The position numbers and the translations under genes were made by a program. This document shows, in pieces, positions 25,016 to 34,863 of a DNA stretch of 55,099 bases (its first letter is position 1; every line of letters starts with the position of its first letter). The stretch is from Acanthaster planci (lineage: Eukaryota; Echinodermata; Asteroidea; Valvatida; Acanthasteridae). The notes under the pieces are model-generated. The model was given only the letters and a program-made list of their open reading frames with translations, made no database searches and was not told where the DNA came from. The stretch covers positions 475,087-530,185 of the forward strand of contig NW_019091527.1 in the NCBI RefSeq assembly GCF_001949145.1. The letters are read 5' to 3'.

Positions 25016-25800
25016 TTAAGTATTCTCTGTGTTATCCTGATCGGTCTTTTTAGCCCCTTCCAACTGAAGGAGATCATATTCAGCTTTGCCCTTCAGATGC
25101 TCATAATTACTGCGAGCGTCTTCAGTTTCGTTCTGTCGCTTAATTGTAGTTCTGCTGAGGTGTTGGTATGGGCTCGTGACGCTGTTTTCCGTAGTTGCGC
25201 CGGTCACTCTTTCTGTCTCGTCCCCATAGCTCTCGTTTCGTGTCTGGAGATCGCCATAAGCTTTTCTCGTCAGTGGCTGGTAGTGCGTGATCGACCCTTC
25301 GAGTGTATCTCTATTGAGTTGTTGGTAGGAGTTAGAGGTGCCGTTGTTCTGTGCAGGGCCTGCCATACTCACTTCCTCGTACGCGGAGGTTTGGCTCTGG
25401 TGCTCGCAGAACTCCTCTGTCGGATGCACTTCAAAATAGGCATGATCCATTCCTTCCTGAGAGGAAGAATCTGACAAAGAGGCTGTCACTTCACCATTAG
25501 CAACTCCGTCCCATTCGACATGTTCAGAGTTCACTTCATTATCAGTTGGTCCCTCCAGAGAAAAATATGGGTGTGCGTCCGCGGCCTCCGTAGTTGGAAA
25601 ACGTCTTGGCCCTGCACACCCTGGCCCATTAAATACGTAGCGTTCGTTCCCTTCTGGGTCACCATGCTCACCTGCCCTCATTGTCGGGTTAGAATCCTCG
25701 GTCACAAGCGCAGTTGGTTCCTGTGGCCAGTGGTCATTCTCATAGGAGTACTCAGCATCACCGAGGACCGGTGATTCGGGTAACTGTGCTCTGCTGGAAG
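25016..25800 (-). CDS. Gene B exon 6: cytoplasmic tail
   Basis: Begins at GATAAAAG|CT and ends at TAA (25018-25016). The opening QLPESPVLGDAEYSY and later HWPQE align with gene D exon 6. YQQLNRDTLE followed by HYQPL aligns with gene C. Confidence 0.9.
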
Positions 25801-28800
25801 CTTTTATCGTGGAGGAGGAAAAACAGCCGACAAAATGCTGAGATTATTATTTTGATTATTCTGCATATTATGTTTGTTGTAAAATTCTGTTAAGTCCAGC
25901 TGGTACACAATACATGCATTCAAGTTTTCCATTCTGGATTCTAAGGTTTTCCTGAAACTTGTTAGCTGAACAAAGTTAAACTGTTGCGCATAAGTTCTTC
26001 TCAGTGAACGCATTGTTGAAAAAAATGAACGGACAAAATCTGAAATTCTCGACTTGTTTCGGAAGTACGTTTCACAATGTCAATCTTGAACCACGCCTCA
26101 GATAGCTGGTGTTTCGTGGCACGACACAGGTCCGATCATAACGTTAACTCTGAGATCAGTGACTCTCCCACAATGGCAGGCTTGAACTAGGCCTAAGCTA
26201 ATTGCAGTATCATCTATCCAAGGACGAAAAAGCTTTGACTCCCACGGCCAGGATGAAAACCCAATGTAAATATTAAGACACTACAAAAATGACCTCGGTG
26301 TGGAAACATTTTACAATACAAAAATATTCTCGATTTAAGAGCTGAGTCAGTAAGATAATGCAATGTACCTGCGATTTGTTGAGCAACGTGGGACGGGCTG
26401 TCGCCGCGTGTCTATTTTAGGAAGTTTGAACTGAACTTATTTTATAGTGATCGGTTTTGTAAACGAATAATTGGCTTATACGATACCTGTTCTTCCCAAC
26501 TCAGCACATTTTGACTCGTCTTCTTGCGCTCTACAAAGTTAGAAATGCCCATAGTTACTATGTACACATGACAGCATTATGGTAATCCATATTTAACTTG
26601 GGGATTATGGACAAACATATATCACATCTCATATATTAAAATTGCACATTACACGAAAAAATCAAGGCTCACATAAAATTACGAGACATAACCGGAGAAT
26701 TTAAATCGGTTGCATTGGATACTTACGATGGTTTCTTCATCAGAGTAGACAGGATCCTGCATCGCCACAGAATGACCACCACAATAATCACCAGGAAGAC
26801 AAGAGATAAGACTGCCCCTACGACTATGGCAATGACGTTTGGCTGAGGACTAGGGCGTGTAAATTGAGGACTAGGTGGTGTAGATGTTGCAGAAACTGGC
26901 TCTGAAATTCCATTTGAGCAGCTGCTGTTTTAGAGAATTAAACGTGCACACGACATGTAAAAACAAAACTTGACGAGATTTCGTCGAGATTTAAACTTCC
27001 CTTGCTTTGTTTACGTTGATAGTTGTAAATAACACACTTTCAATTGCCCTGATTGAGATTTCCCTTGGAAAATAAACTTTGAATATTTATTGCGTATGAT
27101 TATACGCAGTGTCCTTTGCCCGTCCTCGATCATGCCAAAGACAGAAGACGCCGCTACAAGATCCTCCCCCTGCTAAGTTGCATTGCGCTGTGACTACTGT
27201 GCAACTCCCGCATTGGTCTCATCGGTCATATGAGTCACCCATGCTGACACTGCAGTCTCAGGCTCAAAACTGATACCTAAGACACATTTGCGAGGACAAA
27301 CTTCTGATCAGCACAGGCTGCAGTTAATGTCAAGGCGGATCCGGAACCAATTTTGGAGGAGACGAAAGAGTTTAGAGCGGTGGCAAAAGTTTGGGGAATT
27401 TGTTATGTAATCTTTTATGGCCTTTAATTCTTAATGATGAGGATATACATTTCGGGGATCTGCCGGAAGGGGAATGGAACAGTTCAAAACATCGGCAAAT
27501 ATGTCGGGGGAGTTACTCCAGTGAAGTCTTAGTTCTGTAAAAGAATTCTTAAACGAGCCTTCATTAATCCTCACCTTGTAATTGGAGACCCATTTTGATA
27601 AACGAAAGTTGGCAATGAAGCATCGTTTCTACATTTGCAAAACGGAGCGTATTCCTTTTCTTCTTGGACGGGGTATATACACGAACACTGCCTCCCAGCA
27701 TACTGACACACGATGGCATCTTCATAACGGCAATACGGACTGTCACACGATCCTCTACACAATTCAGGGCCTGCAACTTAATCAACATACCCAATTTGCC
27801 TTTTGAGACTTAAATTTGAATACAATCTGGTACACTGAGTTAATATGATTGCACATTCAAAGTTTTAAAAATGAATTTTTCATAGAATAACTTTTTGTGT
27901 ATCTCTGTACTCTTCTTCCATGTACGAAGACTGTTTGACATCTTTTTCGCGTTACGTGAACTGAAAAAAGCACTTTTTAAACACTCAAAATTGCCCAAGC
28001 ATTTCTGGACAAGTGAGGGCGCTTTTGCTTTGGTGTAAATCCAGGAAGACATAAGTCAGTTTGCATGTTTTCATGTTCAAATTGTAATCTCCAAATTTGC
28101 TATTTGAAAACATTTCTGTGGAAAAGTTGTTTGCTGGCTTATTGCCACGTACTCACAAACCAATAAATTGTCAAAGAAAATGAAATCTACGATAGCAGTG
28201 TTTAAAAAAACAAAACACTTTCTGTGTACAAATCAGTGCGCCCACTGAGATTCCGTGATTCAGCTTTGCTTATATGCAAAGTTACATTAGCATAAAAACC
28301 AAAAAAGCTCCATAATACGGGTTAAAATTGCAAACAAAAATTTCAAATAAGGTTAATTGAAACCCAAATATTTCTATTTCATGGTCCCTTTAATTTGCTA
28401 CACTACATGTATATGCTATACTGTTACTATTGTACCTCGTGATTCGGGGCGAACTCTTGCATGGCGACCACCATCTCCTGAATGGACTGGTTCCTTTGTG
28501 TCCTTACCATTTAAAACAGTGTATTGATGAAAAGCGTCTCTTGTGTAACTGAGCAAAAGCTTGCCCGAATCACGAGGTATAGCAACAGTGTCTTTACTAT
28601 GGTGAATTCAAATCATGTTCTTGTGAATTAAAGGAACTCGTGTTCCATATTTTACCACACTTAGCTCACAAAGAGCTTATTATCAGCACGTATACACGAA
28701 TGATTCTCTTTGCCTATAGAGTTTATAGCTCTCATTGAACCAAACGATGTAAATTTCTTCACAAGATCTTCTTCAACTTCTGTGCTGAATACATTTACTC

Positions 28801-31461
28801 CACAGTTCTGTCTAGGGAACAAGGCTTTCTATTGCCCTTTTGACGGCTTTTTGCTTGTACCAAATAATCGTTGGTACCAAATAGTATTTTATGTTTAGGC
28901 AATATTTCGGAAAAAAATCGGTCAACTCATGTCATCCCTGCTTCGTCATATACCCATATCTACTGATTCAGACAAGCAACACATAATGTTCCCTATGTAT
29001 ACCGTTCTTTTCAGGAACAACGGAGAATGGAAGATCTGAGTTCACTTACTCGCATTGTAGCAAATAAACGAGTCAGTTGAGGCTTTACAAATTGTACCGC
29101 AAAGGCTACGGCTGCCGTGCGGGCCACTGGTACATGATGCACTGAAAGAAAAATACTTGTGAGCACTGATTCTCATCAAAATTAATTCAAAATGAATAAA
29201 AATGGCTGGATCTTATGAGAATTATGAGTACCCACTAGGAAACTGAAAAGTTCGGGATATCCTTTAACAGTATACAAATGTTTTGTGGAGGAATAACAAA
29301 ATAGTACAGCCTACTTTTTTTATCCGCTCTGTCAAGCTCACCGGGCCGTTTATTTTTTATCCCAGAATCCAACGAGAAAATAATTACAAACATTCTCCTT
29401 AACCCCAAATCAGAAGCAGCCGCCAAGGCTGTTCTTTAGCCATGGGGGGGGGCTAGACCCTTCGATCGCGACGTCTTCTTTTAATTTTAGCTACTGCTCT
29501 TTCACTTTGGGAGAAAAAAATTGTTCATTATATTACGCATGATAACCCTGCAAAATGATTATGAACTATTCATTTTAACAAATTAAATGCAGAATTAAGA
29601 TTAAAATATTTTCCAGCTTTTTTGACTTTTCTTTTTTTGGGGGGGGGGTTGACGAAAGTTTTTCTTGAGGGGGGCTACACGAAAACTTGGGGGATGCAGC
29701 CCCTCGCACCCCCCCTGAACTGCGCCTGACGGCAGCTAGTAAATGCTAAAACCCGTTCACATTCTTAATTATGAGAGACAAGTGAGGTTGCAGCGCAGTT
29801 TGTCTATACATGTACATAATTAAACACTGATTCATCCCTATTCAACAACGTGCAACTTGACTATGTATTAACCTTGATAATGCCCGTTAAGAAGTGGTAA
29901 TGCCCGCTGGGTAAATTATACGCATGCACCTGGATACGAAACAATTTAATCGATTCTGATGGGTTAAGAGTCTGCGTGCACGTGGCTCACCACACACGTT
30001 CCAAGTCCATAAAAGGGTGCAGACCACTAATTCAAGGGAGAATTTCTGGCCAGCTCATTAGCATTAAAAGTGCCCCCCACAGTATCTTTTGAAAAAGGAG
30101 ATTGTTTGGCCCCCAAAATGGTGAGATTGTGTAAATCGTTGCCAGTATCAACTCCCTGGGTCTTTGAGCTTTCATATGAGGGCAGAAGGGCTGAAAACTA
30201 CGGTTGAAAAATGGTCCCAAGTGCCCGAGAAAGTTGAGGGTTGCCACTTGAAAAATGGCTGCAATCAGACTTCGGAAAAATCACTTTTTGGGGGGTGATT
30301 TTGTTTTGTGGGAATAATTACAAAAGTAATTGATTAACCCACAAAAAATTGAAAAGAAATTGAAAGATAAGTGACCAGACAAGATTTTCATTTGTGTTTC
30401 AGAAATCTCAGGGATGTTGGCGTGTATGCTATTGGGCCCTGAACGGTTCTGATTTTACACTGTTTTCAACGGGGCTTGAATTAGTGGACTGGACCCATAA
30501 GGAAATTCTTTGGACAACTACCAAAAAAAAAAAAAAAGAAATAGAAGCGAATGTTTGGGAGACGAAGATAAAAGTAAAATCCTACAACAACATTGTTGGA
30601 AATCAGTCAGATATTGACTTCTTTTGACCCGTCTCTCTGACTAAAAAGGGTATTTATAAATGGGAATAAATATGTACTTATGGCTGGTTTTAAACTACGT
30701 TTAAGACTGGCTCAGTAGATTGAACGCTGACTTAGTCGCGTCCATCCAATACTCTGCCGTTCTTAACGCACGTTTAAGACCGGCCAAAGCATATATTTAT
30801 TTCCTTATTCAAACTACCTGATTCGCCAATCATGAGCTGCGATCACTGACCTACAATTTATATTAGGCAAGAAATTTAAGGTACACACGGCTGTGTGTGT
30901 ACTTCTTAATTTCTTGTATCTAATCACATTCTCACATAATATGTAACCATATATACATGTTACATGTATGCGCATTATGGTATCAGAGAACTGAAGTGTT
31001 TGTACATTAAGTTTAATTAAGAGTGCACTCGTTTTACTGATGAATCTTACCGTTATGGCCAACGATTGATAAAACTTCATTTAAACAAAGTACCCTTGAA
31101 AAGTGAATAATCATCTAAAAGTTGGAACAAAATTATGTACAAGTATATACCAGGGGAATTACCGTACGTTTTCGTCAAGCGATAAAAAAAATCCGAGGAG
31201 CACACTGAATCGTCAAGGACATACTTTTGTATTAAGTGTTAACACTATACGCACATGAATGCAAAATACAAAGTGAACTCAAAAGTTGACATCGATTTAC
31301 CTCGCATTATGAAGCTCGACGTTCGAACAAAAATGCCTTCTCATATCGTGTAATACTTTCCGGTTTGGTGCCGCGCCCTGTAACTCTGGTGGGAGTGTGA
31401 TTGCCGAACATATGATCCACAGCGCCGTATGGACCAAGGCGATAAAAGCCGTCTGGAGCAT
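25016..31461 (-). CDS. Receptor gene B: single-pass receptor with long multi-ITIM-like tail (491 aa, 6 exons)
   Basis: Exons: 31301-31461, 29050-29141, 27575-27770, 26727-26924, 26487-26530, 25016-25800. The sum is 1476 nt, open throughout, phases 2,1,2,2,1. Layout: signal peptide 1-20; Cys-rich ectodomain about 45-155 (LCGTIC, then CRYEDAIVCQY, CSCIY, FCKC, SCSNG); Pro/Ser/Thr stalk; helix 180-203; linker; and a 260-residue tail, the longest of the four. The tail has nine YxxL/V motifs (YFSL, YFEV, YEEV, YQQL, YQPL, YGDL, YQHL, YEHL, YDLL). Three fit a strict ITIM (SAYEEV, SPYQHL, SNYEHL), and YQQL-x11-YQPL fits an ITAM. It likely recruits SH2 proteins at the plasma membrane, by analogy with other such tails. 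Ectodomain exons and introns 1-2 are a recent duplicate of gene C. Introns 1 and 2 carry insertions absent from C. Confidence 0.87.
26487..26530 (-). CDS. Gene B exon 5: linker
   Basis: 44 nt from TTTGTAG|A to GAACAG|GTATCG, phase 2 in and 1 out. It encodes AQEDESKCAELGRT. It has the same length as gene C exon 5 and is needed to keep exon 6 in frame. Confidence 0.75.
26727..26924 (-). CDS. Gene B exon 4: stalk and transmembrane helix
   Basis: 198 nt from AAACAG|C to CCATC|GTAAGT, phase 2 in and 2 out. SCSNG closes the ectodomain. A Ser/Thr/Pro stalk precedes the helix IVVGAVLSLVFLVIIVVVIL, which is followed by Trp and then RCR. Confidence 0.88.
27575..27770 (-). CDS. Gene B exon 3: Cys-rich ectodomain, part 2
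   Basis: 196 nt from GTTGCAG|GC to TACAAG|GTGAGG, phase 1 in and 2 out. Ten cysteines include CRYEDAIVCQYAGRQCSCIY and FCKC. It shares 58 of 64 full codons' residues with gene C. Confidence 0.9.
27860..28394 (-). mobile_element. Interspersed repeat inserted in intron 2 of gene B
   Basis: The reverse complement of this segment matches 54458-55034 along most of its length, for example CTTCCTGGATTTACA, CCCTCACTTGTCCAG and GATGTCAAACAGTCTTC. Gene C has no counterpart at the matching point of its intron 2. No intact coding region is seen. Confidence 0.8.
28433..28579. mobile_element. 147-bp MITE in intron 2 of gene B
   Basis: Terminal inverted repeats TACCTCGTGATTCGGG and CCCGAATCACGAGGTA frame it. 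The gene C copy is at 36558-36702, so it inserted before the B/C duplication. Confidence 0.8.
29050..29141 (-). CDS. Gene B exon 2: Cys-rich ectodomain, part 1
   Basis: 92 nt from CTTTCAG|T to ATGCGA|GTAAGT, phase 2 in and 1 out. It encodes SCTSGPHGSRSLCGTIC and FICYNA. Confidence 0.88.
29846..30812. mobile_element. 960-bp insertion with 7-bp target duplication, intron 1 of gene B
   Basis: TATTCAA stands at 29839-29845 and again at 30806-30812. Removing one copy plus the 960 bases between restores a sequence that aligns with the uninterrupted gene C intron at about 37925-37945. There is an A15 run near 30522. No open frame or terminal repeats were recognised. Confidence 0.75.
31301..31461 (-). 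CDS. Gene B exon 1: signal peptide
   Basis: The ATG at 31461 starts MLQTAFIALVHTALWIICSA, with likely cleavage after Ala20. Then follow LPPELQG and RRHFC. Donor GCGAG|GTAAAT leaves phase 2. It has the same length (161 nt) and sites as gene C exon 1. Confidence 0.85.
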
Positions 31462-34400
31462 GTTGAGTCTGATTCCTGTAGATGTCTCCTGGGGCCTGGT
31501 TCCTTAGTTTTGTGTACAAATCCACAAAATTTACCGAGACCGTAGCAGCACGTATCTAGGTGTTGAGTGCAACAAGGAAATAAACTTGATATTTTGTTCC
31601 ATGCGCAAGACTCATTGTGAGTGCTAGTGGTAACCTACCTATCATTCTCAAACGTCATGCACCATTGAATTCCTTTGTTATGAAGACGATGACCTTCAAC
31701 CATTGACAGGCCCAGTACGAACGCTTGGGAAAATTTGTCAAATCAATATTGGCTCTGCACTGCTGCACATCCCCAGTGTATATAAAAGATGACAACTTCG
31801 GTTTTTAAGGCAATACCCAGGTGAAAATTGAAATGCGAATACGGTCGGCTTCTTGGTGCACATCTGGCAGTTTCAGGAATTCATGTTAAACTCAAATGTC
31901 TCAGAGTTAAATGAGTGGCCAGGGCTTCCTCAGGTAGTGACTGAACTGTTCGAAATTCTGTTGTTTCTACATGTAGTTTTCATTGCAATAAGTTTGTTGT
32001 GAAAAACAAAAATGGTTTCTCAAATAGTAAAAATTATTCTCAGCACCTTGTACGAAGGGGACGATTTGGTCACATTTCTCCCTCTACACTCAAATTATGC
32101 ACATGACTTACTAAAAACATGCAATATTTAGGTCCCTATAGCACAAATGCTGTCAGCAGAATTACCGAACGGGCTTAGTATTCAGGGAAGTATGAGAATT
32201 TCATACTCAGTCTCAGTGAAAGTCCACGTATTTCTAGTTTGTTACCTTTCACCTTATCAGAGAATGGTTTAGGAGAACTTTCAACATCATTGGTCTTCAC
32301 TGACATCTCCGCATTCGGATTTGGGAGTGTAGCCTCATAAACTGTAGACATTTCTTGATACCCATCCCGCCGATGGAGTATCCGCCCTAGGTTGAAGTGC
32401 ACCCTCACCGACGAAAGAAAGACAGGCTGGTGAGAACGTTTTCCAACTGGGTGCCAGTTTCGGTAACGCAAGAAAAACATTAAGCATTGATTGGTTGAGC
32501 GTACTCAGCATGCCACGCGCCAAACGTGCCTAAACTTGTGCGCCTACGCGGTGAATTCGTACCAAAGACTGTCATTTCATTCAAAATCTTTTATTCCAGC
32601 TCAGAGCAGATAGGGAGATTGAAGAAGAGAGGAGAAGCGACGCAATAAACACCAATCTGGCTTTATCGTGGCTTTATCATCAAAAGCAATGTAATTAAAC
32701 CGAAGCTATAGTCTTTTCCATTGTATCAATGCGTGGAGTTGTACTCTTTTGTCATTTGTTTTACAAGGACAAAGAGCAACAAGACAAACATGGCAGCCCT
32801 AGCCAAGAAATCTCTGTTTACCTGATAGGCATCGCACTGAGGCACTATCAATCTGTAGGTCTATCAATCTAGGCAGTGGAAAAATGCCCTCTCCTTGAAA
32901 TTTCGCTTTCGTTTCGCTTTTTGGTGGGAAAATATAAAAGGTTTCCTATAACCCAACTTCAGCGTAATTTCTTCTGGGAAGGGGTATTTAGCGTTGACAT
33001 GGTGAATTAACGGCTTCATAAACAACACTGTCCTATTAGAAGGCAGTGATTTTGTGCGGTCTAAGACTACGAGCAGTCATAGGATTCCACCAGCACCTGT
33101 TAAGAAATTTCAGTCTTGGTTTGCTGACATCGTTGATCAATATGGCACATTTTATACATGCTGTCTGTAAAGAGATGGAATCACCATATTTCACTTTTGG
33201 CAGAGACATTTGTATAAGTAATTGCGCACTACACCACAGATTACTCTAAAATATCATAGTAGTTTTCTCTTCCTGCGGCGGCCGCACACAGTTTGTGATT
33301 AGTAAAACAGTGGCGGCTTTGAGCTGATAGAATAAAGGTCTCCAAACCACATGTAACCATAAACTGAACTCTTCATAACGCAATGTGTGAAAAATATATG
33401 TAAACCACAAACTCAGCAAATAGAAGAAAAGATACTGAAAACGTAATCCAAAATTATATATTTCTCCATAACCGACTCTAATCAGTACATCATTTATAAT
33501 ATCAAAATTAACACAGCATAAAGAATAAGAATAAAACTGTAATCAAATTAGGATACTTAGTCCATGAAAAGTGGAGATTCATTTACATGTATAATTATGG
33601 AGACTCACGATATCTTTAATCTAAGAGCAACGATATAATGAATTAATTGACATAACACCTTGGCTGAGTTCTACTTCCAAAAGATCGTATTCCATCAGGG
33701 ATATCATGAAAAATAAGTACATCCATTTCAGGATTTATATCATGAATATAGTTATTTGTACTTACGAACATTGACATGGCTATTTTACTAACATAGGGAA
33801 ACGTGCAATTATAGAGGTGATTTCAGAAACAAGTTTTTATCGTTCGTCACACTGTGTTGCATATTTAGGTGTGATTCAACTCAAAGGTAACGTGAAACAA
33901 CGTGCTGTTATATTATGAAGGTCAATTTCATAGAATAAACAAACAAACGTGACCATCTCTCAAGGGAAAACTGTACACTGTATGTTCACACAAGACTTCA
34001 ATAAAATACAATTTTATTTAAAAATGCAAAAGGTTGCTACCGTGAGGGATCCCCCTCCATCGATAAATCGTGCGGAAGACGAATCTTTATAAATGATTGC
34101 AGTGCTAAGAATAACTTCAAGAGGCGACTGACTGAGTAAACGACCAATGAGGTGAAGCCGAGTGGAATAGAATATTCCATCTGTCACGATATGGAAATCT
34201 TATATGCACGTTTTTATTTGGGAAGCTGTTCATGTCAAAAGAGGCCACAAACAAGTGCTGCTAACTCAGAGCAAAGTTAAAGTCACGGGAGGGCGCTAAT
34301 TCTATTAGAATTCAAAGAAGGTTATGTTTATGCTTCTCCGGGCAGTCACAAAGTAAAGCTAACCCTACAGTTCGGTTGTAATGCAGGAGTTATATTACGT

Positions 34401-34558
34401 GCATATGACAGTGACAAATATTTATCATGATTTCTGAATCACTGAAGTCATGCGTACGTTCATTTAATTGTAAATGTAATTTACTTTTCCGTCCTGTTTC
34501 TCGTATACCTCACCTCTAGAGTGTCTACCGAAATGCTAATAGCGCTTGCAACGCCGTC
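31462..34558. other. Intergenic between genes B and C
   Basis: The first part (to about 31990) is the 5' flank of gene B and matches the 5' flank of gene C (about 38630-38870 and 39235-39425). An open frame at 32175-32480 (minus) is described separately. A minus-strand ATTAAA at 34468-34463 is a possible poly(A) signal for gene C. The rest shows nothing coding. Confidence 0.6.
32231..32393 (-). other. Orphan exon-like open frame with tyrosine motifs
   Basis: Between CAACCTAG|GG and GATAAG|GTGAAA the frame stays open and encodes HRRDGYQEMSTVYEATLPNP and more. It resembles a juxtamembrane tail piece but has no partner exons nearby. It could be a relic of another array member or chance. Confidence 0.22.
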
Positions 34559-34863
34559 CTACCCAGAGCTCTCGTTTTGTGGGTTTGAGTTGTCAGCCTC
34601 TTTTCCCTTCAGTGGCTCGTAATCTACACTTGAACTCTCGAGTGTAGCTCTGTTGAGTTGTTGGTACTGGGTCGACTCGCTGCTATCCAGCGCTGTGCTT
34701 GCCTCTGTTACCTCCTCATATTCGGACGTCCCTTCAGTCGGATAGATTTGGTAAGAGATGTGAGAATCTCTTTCCGCAGAAGAAGCCCCTGGGGACGAGG
34801 CAGCCACCCCTTTCGCATCTCTTACACCCTCATTCCCCCACTGGCTCCGAGTGGACTCGTCAT
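34559..34863 (-). CDS. Gene C exon 6: cytoplasmic tail
   Basis: Begins at ATAAAG|AT and ends at TAG (34561-34559). ISYQIYPTEG, EYEEV, then YQQLNRATLESSSVDYEPL align with the middle of the gene B tail. The N-terminal and C-terminal portions of the B tail have no counterpart. Confidence 0.85.
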
